DNA of 7,601 bases, taken from positions 1 to 7,601 of the forward strand of contig CALFYV010000401.1 of the NCBI GenBank assembly GCA_937952395.1, in the 5' to 3' direction. Positions 1 through 5,983 of the stretch are shown in pieces. A program made the position numbers and the translations under genes. Below the pieces are notes generated by a model, which saw only the letters and a list, made by a program, of their open reading frames with translations, had not been told where the DNA came from and did not search any database. Origin of the DNA: an uncultured Bacteriovoracaceae bacterium (GTDB lineage Bacteria > Bdellovibrionota > Bacteriovoracia > Bacteriovoracales > Bacteriovoracaceae). The first letter of the stretch is position 1. Each line of letters begins with the position of its first letter.

Positions 1-870
1 CTTGGAACACTTCCACCTGCAGCCGCCGATGCTGCTAATAAAATTAAGGTTAACGGTAACCCCTGGGGTATTGCTCAAGATGATAGATTTAATTGGGCCG
101 ATGGCTTGGATATCCCAGTTATAGAAACAGGTAAGAAAGTGGATTATTTATACTATGTAGGCTGTGCTGGCTCATACGATGCTTCCAATCAAAAAGTGGT
201 TAAAGATACAATTCTTCTGATGAAAAAAGCTGGTGTTAGTTTCGCTGTCATGGGGAAAACTGAGAAATGCAATGGAGATCCTATTAGAAGATTTGGAGAT
301 GAGTATACATTTTTTGAAGTGGCTATTGAGAATATTGCCAATATGAGACAATATCAATTTGATAAAGTTGTTACTCATTGCCCTCATTGTCTTCATACTA
401 TAGGAAAAGAATATGCTAAATTTGATGATGGAGAATTTGAAACTGTTCATCATACTGAACTATTGAGTGATCTTATTAGAGCGGGTAAATTAAAACCAAA
501 AAAAGAAATCAAGGAAGAGTTAACTTTTCATGACCCCTGCTATCTAGGAAGGCATCATGGGGAATATGATGCACCAAGAGAAATTTTAAAATCTATTCCA
601 GGAATTACTCTAAAAGAAATGGATAAGAATAAAGATAAAGCCTTATGCTGCGGCATGGGTGGGGGAAATATGTGGTACGAAATAAATGAAGGTACTGAAC
701 TTTCCCATAATCGCCTTGAACATGTCGGAGAAACTAAGGTTAATAAATTGGCGACTTCGTGCTCATACTGTATGATTAATTTTAACTCCTCTAAGGGGTC
801 TGTTAAAACAACTGCGGAGCTTGAGGTAGAAGACATTGCTCAAATATTGGCGAAATCAGTACTGGACTAA
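1..870 (+). CDS. Heterodisulfide-reductase-like (Fe-S)-binding oxidoreductase, C-terminal part (5'-partial)
   Basis: The frame is open from the first base, giving 289 visible residues and a TAA stop. A TTG at 106 is just an internal Leu codon, because family-like sequence (GNPWGI, then R..W) lies upstream of it. Two cysteine-rich CCG domains are seen. The first runs from VGCAG (Cys at 163) through KCNGDP (Cys at 268) to HCPHC (379-390). The second has HDPCYLGR (Cys at 538), LCCGMGGG (646 on) and CSYC (760-771). These domains bind an unusual 4Fe-4S cluster in HdrB/HdrD, glycolate oxidase GlcF and ETF:(mena)quinone-oxidoreductase-type proteins. Family members often carry an N-terminal membrane and ferredoxin part, which would lie before the window. 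The likely role is electron transfer from a soluble donor such as ETF to the quinone pool; the donor is inference. The final motif has Ser where CPxC is usual. The end overlaps the next gene by 35 bases and is followed by a terminator. Confidence 0.88.
   Translation, partial: LGTLPPAAADAANKIKVNGNPWGIAQDDRFNWADGLDIPVIETGKKVDYLYYVGCAGSYDASNQKVVKDTILLMKKAGVSFAVMGKTEKCNGDPIRRFGDEYTFFEVAIENIANMRQYQFDKVVTHCPHCLHTIGKEYAKFDDGEFETVHHTELLSDLIRAGKLKPKKEIKEELTFHDPCYLGRHHGEYDAPREILKSIPGITLKEMDKNKDKALCCGMGGGNMWYEINEGTELSHNRLEHVGETKVNKLATSCSYCMINFNSSKGSVKTTAELEVEDIAQILAKSVLD
748..776 (+). promoter_or_regulatory. Candidate sigma70-type promoter inside the Fe-S gene, for the exported-protein genes
   Basis: A TTGGCG -35 box (748-753, 4 of 6 consensus) and a TATGAT -10 box (771-776, 5 of 6) are separated by exactly 17 bases. 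Transcription would start near 783, about 50 bases before the TTG start at 836. The exported-protein genes need a promoter of their own if the terminator at 879-921 stops upstream transcripts. However, a transcript from here would also cross that terminator. In AT-rich DNA such matches arise by chance, so this is only a candidate. Confidence 0.3.
823..826 (+). promoter_or_regulatory. Ribosome binding site deciding the TTG start at 836
   Basis: GAGG lies nine bases before the TTG at 836, inside the end of the Fe-S gene. The reading frame of the 649-aa protein is closed by a TAG at 827-829, so TTG 836 is the first usable start. No in-frame ATG occurs until residue 84, well past the signal peptide. 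Site and frame limits together make TTG 836 the best start. Confidence 0.6.
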
Positions 871-2785
871 CAATATTAAACAAGCAGGGATCCTCTCCCT
901 GCTTGTTCTTGTTTTTTCTTTAGAAATTAATGCCAAGGAAAAATCATACCCACCCGGAATTTTTGGAAGCTTAAAAGAGCTTATTGATATTGAGCAAAAA
1001 GCTTATATTAAGAAAAACCAGGTTTTATTAAAAAATCCTCGAACATTACAAGATCTTCAATCAGCTACAGATCTTAGGCTGGAAATGGATTACCTGAATT
1101 CAATTTTTTTACATTCAAGCAATAAATACATGAGTTTTGCGACTGAAAGTAAATGCTCATTTTATAATTTATTAAATACACAATTACTCAAAACTGCCGA
1201 AGGTGAAATTAGAAATGTTTTTATTAATTATAAAAATGCCCAAGGCAACCGGGAATCATCAATCATCAGTAAGCAAGACTTTTTGAAAAAAGTCGTTCCT
1301 GGGAAGTGTGATAAAGTTATGGATGCTCAAACTTATTTTAAAGGGAAAAATTTTTCAAAAACATTTAATGATATTAAAAATCCAAGCTTTGCCACAATGA
1401 ATTCTTGTTTGCAATTTCATGAAGACTTTAAGCTTGATTCAAAGTCGCCTCATTTTTGTGATATTTATGAAAAAATAAAAAACTTAAATATAATGAAGAC
1501 ACATTTAATTCGCTTAAAAAGATCTGATAAGGTTGAAAAAAAGATACTTAAAGATCAAATCGCTTTTGCAGAACAATTAAAAAAGAAAATTACAACAAAA
1601 CAATATGGTATTATTGGTCCTCTTTGTGAAAATATTCATAACCCTCAGAAGTATTGCAAAGAAATTTTTCACTCATCATTCTGGGATAAGATTGTCATAG
1701 GAGAACGTAATTCGAGCTACATGTCTGAAACCTGCAAAGAAATGTTGAAAAAAAATAGCATTACAAGGCAAGATCTCACAACTTGTGCTGAAGGTTTAAA
1801 TAAAAATCCGGAAATATGTCCTTATTCTAATCTTAATTTTCCATCGCTTGTACCCAAACCAAATTGTGATGCTATTGGTGACGCTCTTAATTATTCGAGA
1901 ATTTTTTCTCTTTATAAGGATTGCCCAGCCAGAATGGGTAATGAAAGTGTTTCCAACATCGGTAGATTACTTCGACACATAAATGAAGATAAAGGAAGTA
2001 AGGCTGATTTATGCTTTTCTGATACTTCGCATGCCTTCGCAAAATTTAACTTAGACGGAGATAATGAAAAAGCATGGGGGAATTTTCTTTGTTATTTTGA
2101 TAAAATTGAAAATAAAGATATTTGCAAACCAGTTGTGATCGGTAGCAATCTTGAAAGCAATTTAGATTTAGGCAAAGTTCTGGTCGGTGTTATGTCTCGA
2201 TTGGAGGGCCTTTCAAGTGATACCAAATGCAATGTAATACCTAAAGATAGTTATAATCCGGCAATCCTGAGTTATAAAACAGGTTGTTATATACTTATTG
2301 ACTCTTCTTGTTTGGGTACAAATTGCCAAATCATTGCATACAATCAAGAAAAAGAACTGAAAGGTTTTACCCTTAAGTCTCATTTTGATTTTGATTATAT
2401 TACTAATGATTTTTCAAGAAATAATTTCTCTCAATTGGCCATACTGGAAAGACATTTAGAGAAGAAGAATAAAGAAATGAAAAATACAACCTATATCAAG
2501 AATAACCTCAATCAATATCCCGAGTCTATCATTCACGGTATTGGTTGTGCAGAAGATATACTGCCTCATTTTTTTAGAAAAACTACATTTAATCAATGTA
2601 CACCTCTGCCTTTTATTATCGATGGCATGATTGAATCAGAGGGGCTTTTTACTTTTATAGTAAGAACAGCAATCGATGATATCCACTCCCCTAGAAAAAT
2701 TTCTTGGAATTACCTCTACAACGGAGTTAAGAATTATCAAAGCATACATCCACTTAACAAATGGAGTTTAAATGCTACTTATTAA
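836..2785 (+). CDS. Large cysteine-rich exported protein of unknown function
   Basis: I do not recognise the family of this 649-aa protein. The N-terminus reads as a Sec signal peptide: a Lys/Arg-bearing region (residues 1-16), a hydrophobic core AGILSLLVLVFSL (17-29) and likely cleavage after INA (residue 33). The mature part has 20 cysteines spread from residue 107 to 588, an even number that would suit disulfides in the periplasm or outside the cell. There is no other obvious membrane segment and no CxxCH haem motif. Residues about 210-255 are Lys-rich and helical-looking. The C-terminal 170 residues look more compact, with Cys484, Cys492, Cys497, the segment GIGCAED (Cys571) and Cys588. 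The start is TTG 836, 35 bases inside the Fe-S gene, with GAGG upstream. The signal-peptide codons also form a transcription terminator (879-921). The stop overlaps the next start by 14 bases, which implies translational coupling with two further exported proteins. Confidence 0.8.
   Translation: MLKYWRNQYWTNNIKQAGILSLLVLVFSLEINAKEKSYPPGIFGSLKELIDIEQKAYIKKNQVLLKNPRTLQDLQSATDLRLEMDYLNSIFLHSSNKYMSFATESKCSFYNLLNTQLLKTAEGEIRNVFINYKNAQGNRESSIISKQDFLKKVVPGKCDKVMDAQTYFKGKNFSKTFNDIKNPSFATMNSCLQFHEDFKLDSKSPHFCDIYEKIKNLNIMKTHLIRLKRSDKVEKKILKDQIAFAEQLKKKITTKQYGIIGPLCENIHNPQKYCKEIFHSSFWDKIVIGERNSSYMSETCKEMLKKNSITRQDLTTCAEGLNKNPEICPYSNLNFPSLVPKPNCDAIGDALNYSRIFSLYKDCPARMGNESVSNIGRLLRHINEDKGSKADLCFSDTSHAFAKFNLDGDNEKAWGNFLCYFDKIENKDICKPVVIGSNLESNLDLGKVLVGVMSRLEGLSSDTKCNVIPKDSYNPAILSYKTGCYILIDSSCLGTNCQIIAYNQEKELKGFTLKSHFDFDYITNDFSRNNFSQLAILERHLEKKNKEMKNTTYIKNNLNQYPESIIHGIGCAEDILPHFFRKTTFNQCTPLPFIIDGMIESEGLFTFIVRTAIDDIHSPRKISWNYLYNGVKNYQSIHPLNKWSLNATY
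879..921 (+). terminator. Intrinsic terminator of the Fe-S gene, embedded in the next gene's signal-peptide codons
   Basis: AACAAGCAGGGA (879-890) pairs perfectly with TCCCTGCTTGTT (896-907) across a five-base loop, TCCTC. A T-rich tract, TTCTTGTTTTTTCTTT (906-921), follows and overlaps the stem's last two bases. This is a textbook Rho-independent terminator starting 9 bases after the TAA of the Fe-S gene. The same bases encode residues 15-29 of the downstream exported protein, including most of its signal-peptide core. Ribosomes translating that gene could prevent the hairpin from forming, so it could also act as an attenuator; that is inference. Confidence 0.82.
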
Positions 2786-3800
2786 ATTAATTATTTTTTT
2801 ACCTTTGGTTGTATGGGCAAAGTTACCAGAGTTGAGTACCAAGCAATCTCTTGGTAACATACGCTTTATTTCCTTGGATGGGAAAATAACTTATTACCAA
2901 ATTCGTTCCGGAGCACTTTCTATAACTTCAAATTATAAAAATCAAGTTTTATTAAAAAGTGAAATGAACACTCAATACTTTATCAATACAAGTGCATCAA
3001 GAAAAAAAATGACTATTGAAATGGATAACTCATTTCATCAAAATTACAATTTACTGAAGTTAAATAAAATTTTTATTTCAAATTTTGGTGGAATAGAAGC
3101 ACAAGAAATCGGAGATGGACGTAACCCACAATTGCATCTTGATGATACTTGGCTTTCTTATTATGACCCTATGAAAAGAGAAATAACGTTGCAATTTCTA
3201 AACCTTAAAGAGAGAAAAATTATAATTCCTATCACTAACAAAATTAATCCTTATTTTATACCTGATGTTGTTATGCTTAATCCAGAAACTATTCTTTATA
3301 CCGACTTGAATAGTTTTGGGAAAATGGGTGTGATGAAATATAACCATGTTGACAAAAAGTATATTAATGTAATTAAAAGTGAGCAAAATGGTATTAAAAT
3401 TGAATTATGCTTAAAAGAGAATAACCTTTTGGTTGGTCAGTTCTCATATCCAACACTAAAAAGAGGTAGTTCAATTTCAAGAATGAAAATAGATGCTTCC
3501 GGAACTGCTACTTCCGCTGAAGTTATTTACTCTTCTGTAATGGAAGATCCCGGAAACATTATATGTAATACAAGTAATGATAAAATTTATTTTGTTAAAG
3601 CAATTTCCAAAGGTGAATCTGTTTATACAGAAGTGGCAGAAATTAATATAAAAACCAAACAACTGGCAATTGTATCTGATTTAAAATACGTTGCTCAAGT
3701 TATTTCAATGGATCAAAGAATTTTAATTCCTTTTCAAGATAAGTTTTTCGTCATAGCTGGTAGTGACAAGGTAGATAAAGATGAATTCAAAAAGCGTTAG
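2772..3800 (+). CDS. Exported beta-rich protein, possibly beta-propeller-like, unknown function
   Basis: This 342-aa protein starts with a short, clear signal peptide, MLLIKLIIFLPLVVWA, with cleavage expected after Ala16. The ATG at 2772 is preceded by TGGAG (2762-2766) and overlaps the previous gene by 14 bases. The mature chain is mostly alternating hydrophobic strands and turns with few helices. Residues about 107-145 (GDGRNPQLHLDDTWLSYYD, then ITLQFLNL) and 157-190 (NPYFIPDVVML, ILYTDLN) resemble TolB/WD40-type blades, where a Gly-Pro turn, an aromatic strand and a 'what is displayed' strand recur. This is a shape resemblance by eye, not a family match. There are only two cysteines (213 and 265) and no catalytic motif that I can name. 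The gene ends in TAG, 20 bases inside the next gene. Its neighbours suggest a shared envelope or extracellular role. Confidence 0.8.
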   Translation: MLLIKLIIFLPLVVWAKLPELSTKQSLGNIRFISLDGKITYYQIRSGALSITSNYKNQVLLKSEMNTQYFINTSASRKKMTIEMDNSFHQNYNLLKLNKIFISNFGGIEAQEIGDGRNPQLHLDDTWLSYYDPMKREITLQFLNLKERKIIIPITNKINPYFIPDVVMLNPETILYTDLNSFGKMGVMKYNHVDKKYINVIKSEQNGIKIELCLKENNLLVGQFSYPTLKRGSSISRMKIDASGTATSAEVIYSSVMEDPGNIICNTSNDKIYFVKAISKGESVYTEVAEINIKTKQLAIVSDLKYVAQVISMDQRILIPFQDKFFVIAGSDKVDKDEFKKR

Positions 3801-4599
3801 TTTAATTTTATTACTATCTCTAAGTTTACATGCCAAGGTTGAATTGGTTGATAAATCATTTCCAAAAGAATTTGAATTTGTCTTTTCAAGAGTTAAGCAT
3901 CAACTAAATGATGAACAATTAATATCTATGTGTGAGAAGATTGAAAGTGCTCTGACTAATGTGCCTAAAAAATATGTCTTCTACCTCTTGAAATCTGATA
4001 TCTATAAGAATATTTTAGATTTTGAATATGATAGTTATACTCCAGGACTATCTCTAAATAAAAATCTCCTGGAACAAGTCGAAAGGAAGTTTGCCAACAA
4101 TCAAAAAAAGTACACACCTATGGCCCAATGGATTTATCGGTCATTTATATCCGATCTCGATTTTAGAATTAAGGCAAAAGAAAATTTAAATGCGGCTCAT
4201 GAATCCAAATTTTTACGACCTTGGTATAAAAATATGAAAGATAAGACACCTGAAGAATTTAATTCACTAGTTGATCAAATTGCACTTAGTTCTTTCCAAA
4301 GAACTTTTATATTATCCAATATTATTTCCCAGAATGTTGTAGAGGAGGGGAATAAGCAAACCATCAAGTATTTTCTCATTGATAAAACTGTGAACCCCGA
4401 TCTTGAAATAGAAAATCAAAAAGAAAAAAAATTAGAGGAAATTCTTCCAGACAAGATAGAAGAATCTATTGAACAAATTGATAGCTTAATACCGAGCAAG
4501 GAAACGCGGCCAGCTTGGAAACCTGAGGAAGATATGCCAAAAGAAGAAATTGAAGAAAAAGCTGAAATTCCTACAGTAAATTGGAAGCCAAAACCTTAA
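3781..4599 (+). CDS. Exported protein with acidic Trp-Lys-Pro C-terminal tail, unknown function
   Basis: This 272-aa protein is unrecognised. It has a signal peptide, MNSKSVSLILLLSLSLHA, with cleavage expected after Ala18. The ATG at 3781 follows AAGGT (3768-3772) at a good distance and lies 20 bases inside the previous gene, so translation is probably coupled. Residues about 25-185 look mainly helical, with charged and aromatic positions (for example WIYRSFISDLDFRIKAKENL) and one cysteine (51), and may be a small alpha-helical domain. From about residue 200 the chain turns low-complexity, rich in Glu, Lys, Ile and Pro, and probably unstructured. It contains two related pieces, PAWKPEEDMP (244-253) and NWKPKP (267-272), the second at the very C-terminus. 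That tail could be a flexible linker or a peptide for binding a partner; this is inference. It is the last gene of the exported trio, and I see no clear terminator after it. Confidence 0.8.
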   Translation: MNSKSVSLILLLSLSLHAKVELVDKSFPKEFEFVFSRVKHQLNDEQLISMCEKIESALTNVPKKYVFYLLKSDIYKNILDFEYDSYTPGLSLNKNLLEQVERKFANNQKKYTPMAQWIYRSFISDLDFRIKAKENLNAAHESKFLRPWYKNMKDKTPEEFNSLVDQIALSSFQRTFILSNIISQNVVEEGNKQTIKYFLIDKTVNPDLEIENQKEKKLEEILPDKIEESIEQIDSLIPSKETRPAWKPEEDMPKEEIEEKAEIPTVNWKPKP

Positions 4600-4605
4600 T
4601 TACGC

Positions 4606-4615
4606 AACGCGCGTT
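4606..4615 (+). promoter_or_regulatory. Palindrome AACGCGCGTT touching the hisS -35 box
   Basis: AACGCGCGTT is a perfect 10-base palindrome. It is flanked by TACG (4601-4604) and CGTA (4620-4623), which are also complementary but not evenly spaced. Its last two bases are the first two of the proposed hisS -35 box, so a bound regulator could affect this promoter. It stands out as GC-rich in an AT-rich gap. There is only one copy and no known operator match, so regulation is speculative. Confidence 0.25.
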
Positions 4616-4642
4616 TAGACGTATTTAGGCCTTTTGTATACT
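4614..4642 (+). promoter_or_regulatory. Sigma70-type promoter for hisS-valS
   Basis: TTTAGA (4614-4619, 4 of 6 consensus) and TATACT (4637-4642, 5 of 6) are separated by exactly 17 bases, in the only intergenic gap of the window. Start of transcription near 4649 would give a leader of about 20 bases, room for the ribosome binding site but not for a T-box or other leader regulator. Position and spacing make it the likely promoter of the synthetase operon. Confidence 0.6.
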
Positions 4643-4656
4643 ATGAGTGAAAACTT

Positions 4657-4663
4657 AAGGAGA
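4657..4663 (+). promoter_or_regulatory. Strong ribosome binding site deciding the hisS GTG start
   Basis: AAGGAGA is a near-perfect Shine-Dalgarno sequence, with five bases between GGAG and the GTG at 4668. The resulting protein starts MGLSNKHYKGHRDFLP, placing the conserved G..DF.P segment at the usual distance from the N-terminus. This supports GTG over any later ATG. Confidence 0.75.
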
Positions 4664-4667
4664 TTGT

Positions 4668-5981
4668 GTGGGCCTCAGCAACAAGCATTATAAAGGTCAC
4701 AGAGATTTTCTTCCCCCACTAAAGCGAAAACAAGACTTTCTATTTAATAAAATGAAAAGTTGCGCAGAAATTTTTGGTTATGAACCGTATGACGGCCCTT
4801 TATTAGAAGAAGTCGAACTTTATAAAGCCAAATCTGGCGAAGAACTTATCAATGAACAAATCTATTCGTTTTTGGATAGAGGTGAAAGAGAAGTCGCTAT
4901 ACGACCTGAAATGACTCCGACCTTAGCGCGAATGGTAGCTCAAATTCACAAGGAAACCCCAAAACCTATTAGATGGTACTCAATTCCAAATTTGTACCGT
5001 TACGAACGACCACAGAAAGGTAGGTTACGAGAGCATTGGCAATTTAATTGTGATATTTTCGGCGCTCCAGAAGGTAAAGGCGAGATAGAAATCTTTCAAG
5101 TGCTTATTCAGTTTTTTAAATCCTTAGGTGCTAATGAAAAACATTTTGAAATTTTGGTTAATGATAGAAAATTAGTTGATGCAATTTTTACTCAAGTTCT
5201 ACAAATTGATGAAAGCACTGCTTATCAACTCTATAAAATTATTGATAAATCAAAAAAAATTGATGAAGCGGCTCAAAGCAAAATGTTAGAGAATACTTCT
5301 TTGTCACAAGAACAAATTACAGTTTTCTTTGAATATCTTCAGCTTGAAAGTTTTCAAGATGTAATAGAATTTTGTGAATCTAATGGACTGGAGAGCCAAT
5401 GTAGAAACTTTATTAAATTTTTGGAAAAATGTGAAGAATTAGGAATTCAAAAGTATATCAATTATGACGCGTCTATTGTTCGTGGATTAGATTACTATAC
5501 AGGCATTGTTTTTGAAGTTTTTGATAAGAATCCAGAAAACCGCAGGGCCATCTGCGGTGGTGGAGCTTATGACGGGCTTATGAAAATTTTTAATGAGCCA
5601 TTATTGCCTGGTGTGGGCTTTGGAATGGGAGATGTTACCCTCAGCGACTTTCTCGAAACACATAAGCTTTTACCAGAATTTAATCACGCACCTATTCAAA
5701 ACTTTATTTCATTCCAAAGCGAAAGTGCTGAACACCTTGCTTGGAAACTGGCTTCCAATCTCCGTCAGCATGGTTTAAACACTGAGGTATGCTTAGAGAG
5801 CATTCGACCTAAGAAAGTTTTTAATATTGCAGAGAAAAAAGATATACCGTTTGTCTTCTTCTTTGGAGAAGATGAGCTAAGAGATAAAACTGTTCAAATC
5901 AAAAATTTAAAAACTAAAGAAACAAAAACAGTTCACAGTGACAATATCAATGAGATACTCGAATTTGTAAAAAAGAATTGA
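4668..5981 (+). CDS. hisS: Histidyl-tRNA synthetase (class II)
   Basis: This cytoplasmic enzyme activates histidine with ATP and loads it onto tRNA-His. The 437 residues are about full family length. Seen in order: KGHRDFLP (9-16) and IRPEMTP (78-84) of the N-terminal catalytic core; motif 2 in YRYERPQKGRLREHWQ (110-125); the histidine-binding loop RGLDYYTG (272-279); a GGGAYDGL loop (297-304); and PGVGFGMGDVTL at motif 3 (314-325). An anticodon-binding domain covers about 340-437, which argues against HisZ, the regulatory paralogue lacking that domain. Two differences from the usual sequence stand out: GGGRYD has Ala for Arg, and the Glu-Arg pair normally in motif 3 (G..ER) reads Val-Thr. 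RGLDYY and motif 2 keep their arginines, so activity is still expected, probably from a divergent HisRS subtype. It has its own promoter and a GTG start; valS follows 2 bases after its stop. Confidence 0.96.
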   Translation: MGLSNKHYKGHRDFLPPLKRKQDFLFNKMKSCAEIFGYEPYDGPLLEEVELYKAKSGEELINEQIYSFLDRGEREVAIRPEMTPTLARMVAQIHKETPKPIRWYSIPNLYRYERPQKGRLREHWQFNCDIFGAPEGKGEIEIFQVLIQFFKSLGANEKHFEILVNDRKLVDAIFTQVLQIDESTAYQLYKIIDKSKKIDEAAQSKMLENTSLSQEQITVFFEYLQLESFQDVIEFCESNGLESQCRNFIKFLEKCEELGIQKYINYDASIVRGLDYYTGIVFEVFDKNPENRRAICGGGAYDGLMKIFNEPLLPGVGFGMGDVTLSDFLETHKLLPEFNHAPIQNFISFQSESAEHLAWKLASNLRQHGLNTEVCLESIRPKKVFNIAEKKDIPFVFFFGEDELRDKTVQIKNLKTKETKTVHSDNINEILEFVKKN

Positions 5982-5983
5982 TT

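Noticed and set aside
172..836. Minus-strand ORFs at 172-453 and 555-836
   Set aside because: They lie wholly opposite the conserved Fe-S coding sequence, lack recognisable protein features, and are shadows of its codon use.
106..870. TTG at 106 as the start of the Fe-S protein
   Set aside because: The frame is open back to base 1 and codes for family-like sequence (GNPWGI, R..W) upstream, so the gene begins before the window.
3198..3662. Minus-strand ORFs at 3198-3386 and 3477-3662
   Set aside because: Short, opposite a signal-peptide-bearing gene, with low-complexity Phe/Ile/Asn-rich products typical of antisense frames in AT-rich DNA.
4600..4650. A terminator after the third exported-protein gene
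   Set aside because: The possible ACGC/GCGT hairpin has only 4 bp and no following T-tract, so there is no support for an intrinsic terminator.
5593..5778. Plus-strand 61-aa ORF within hisS
   Set aside because: It lies out of frame inside conserved hisS sequence, with no ribosome binding site.
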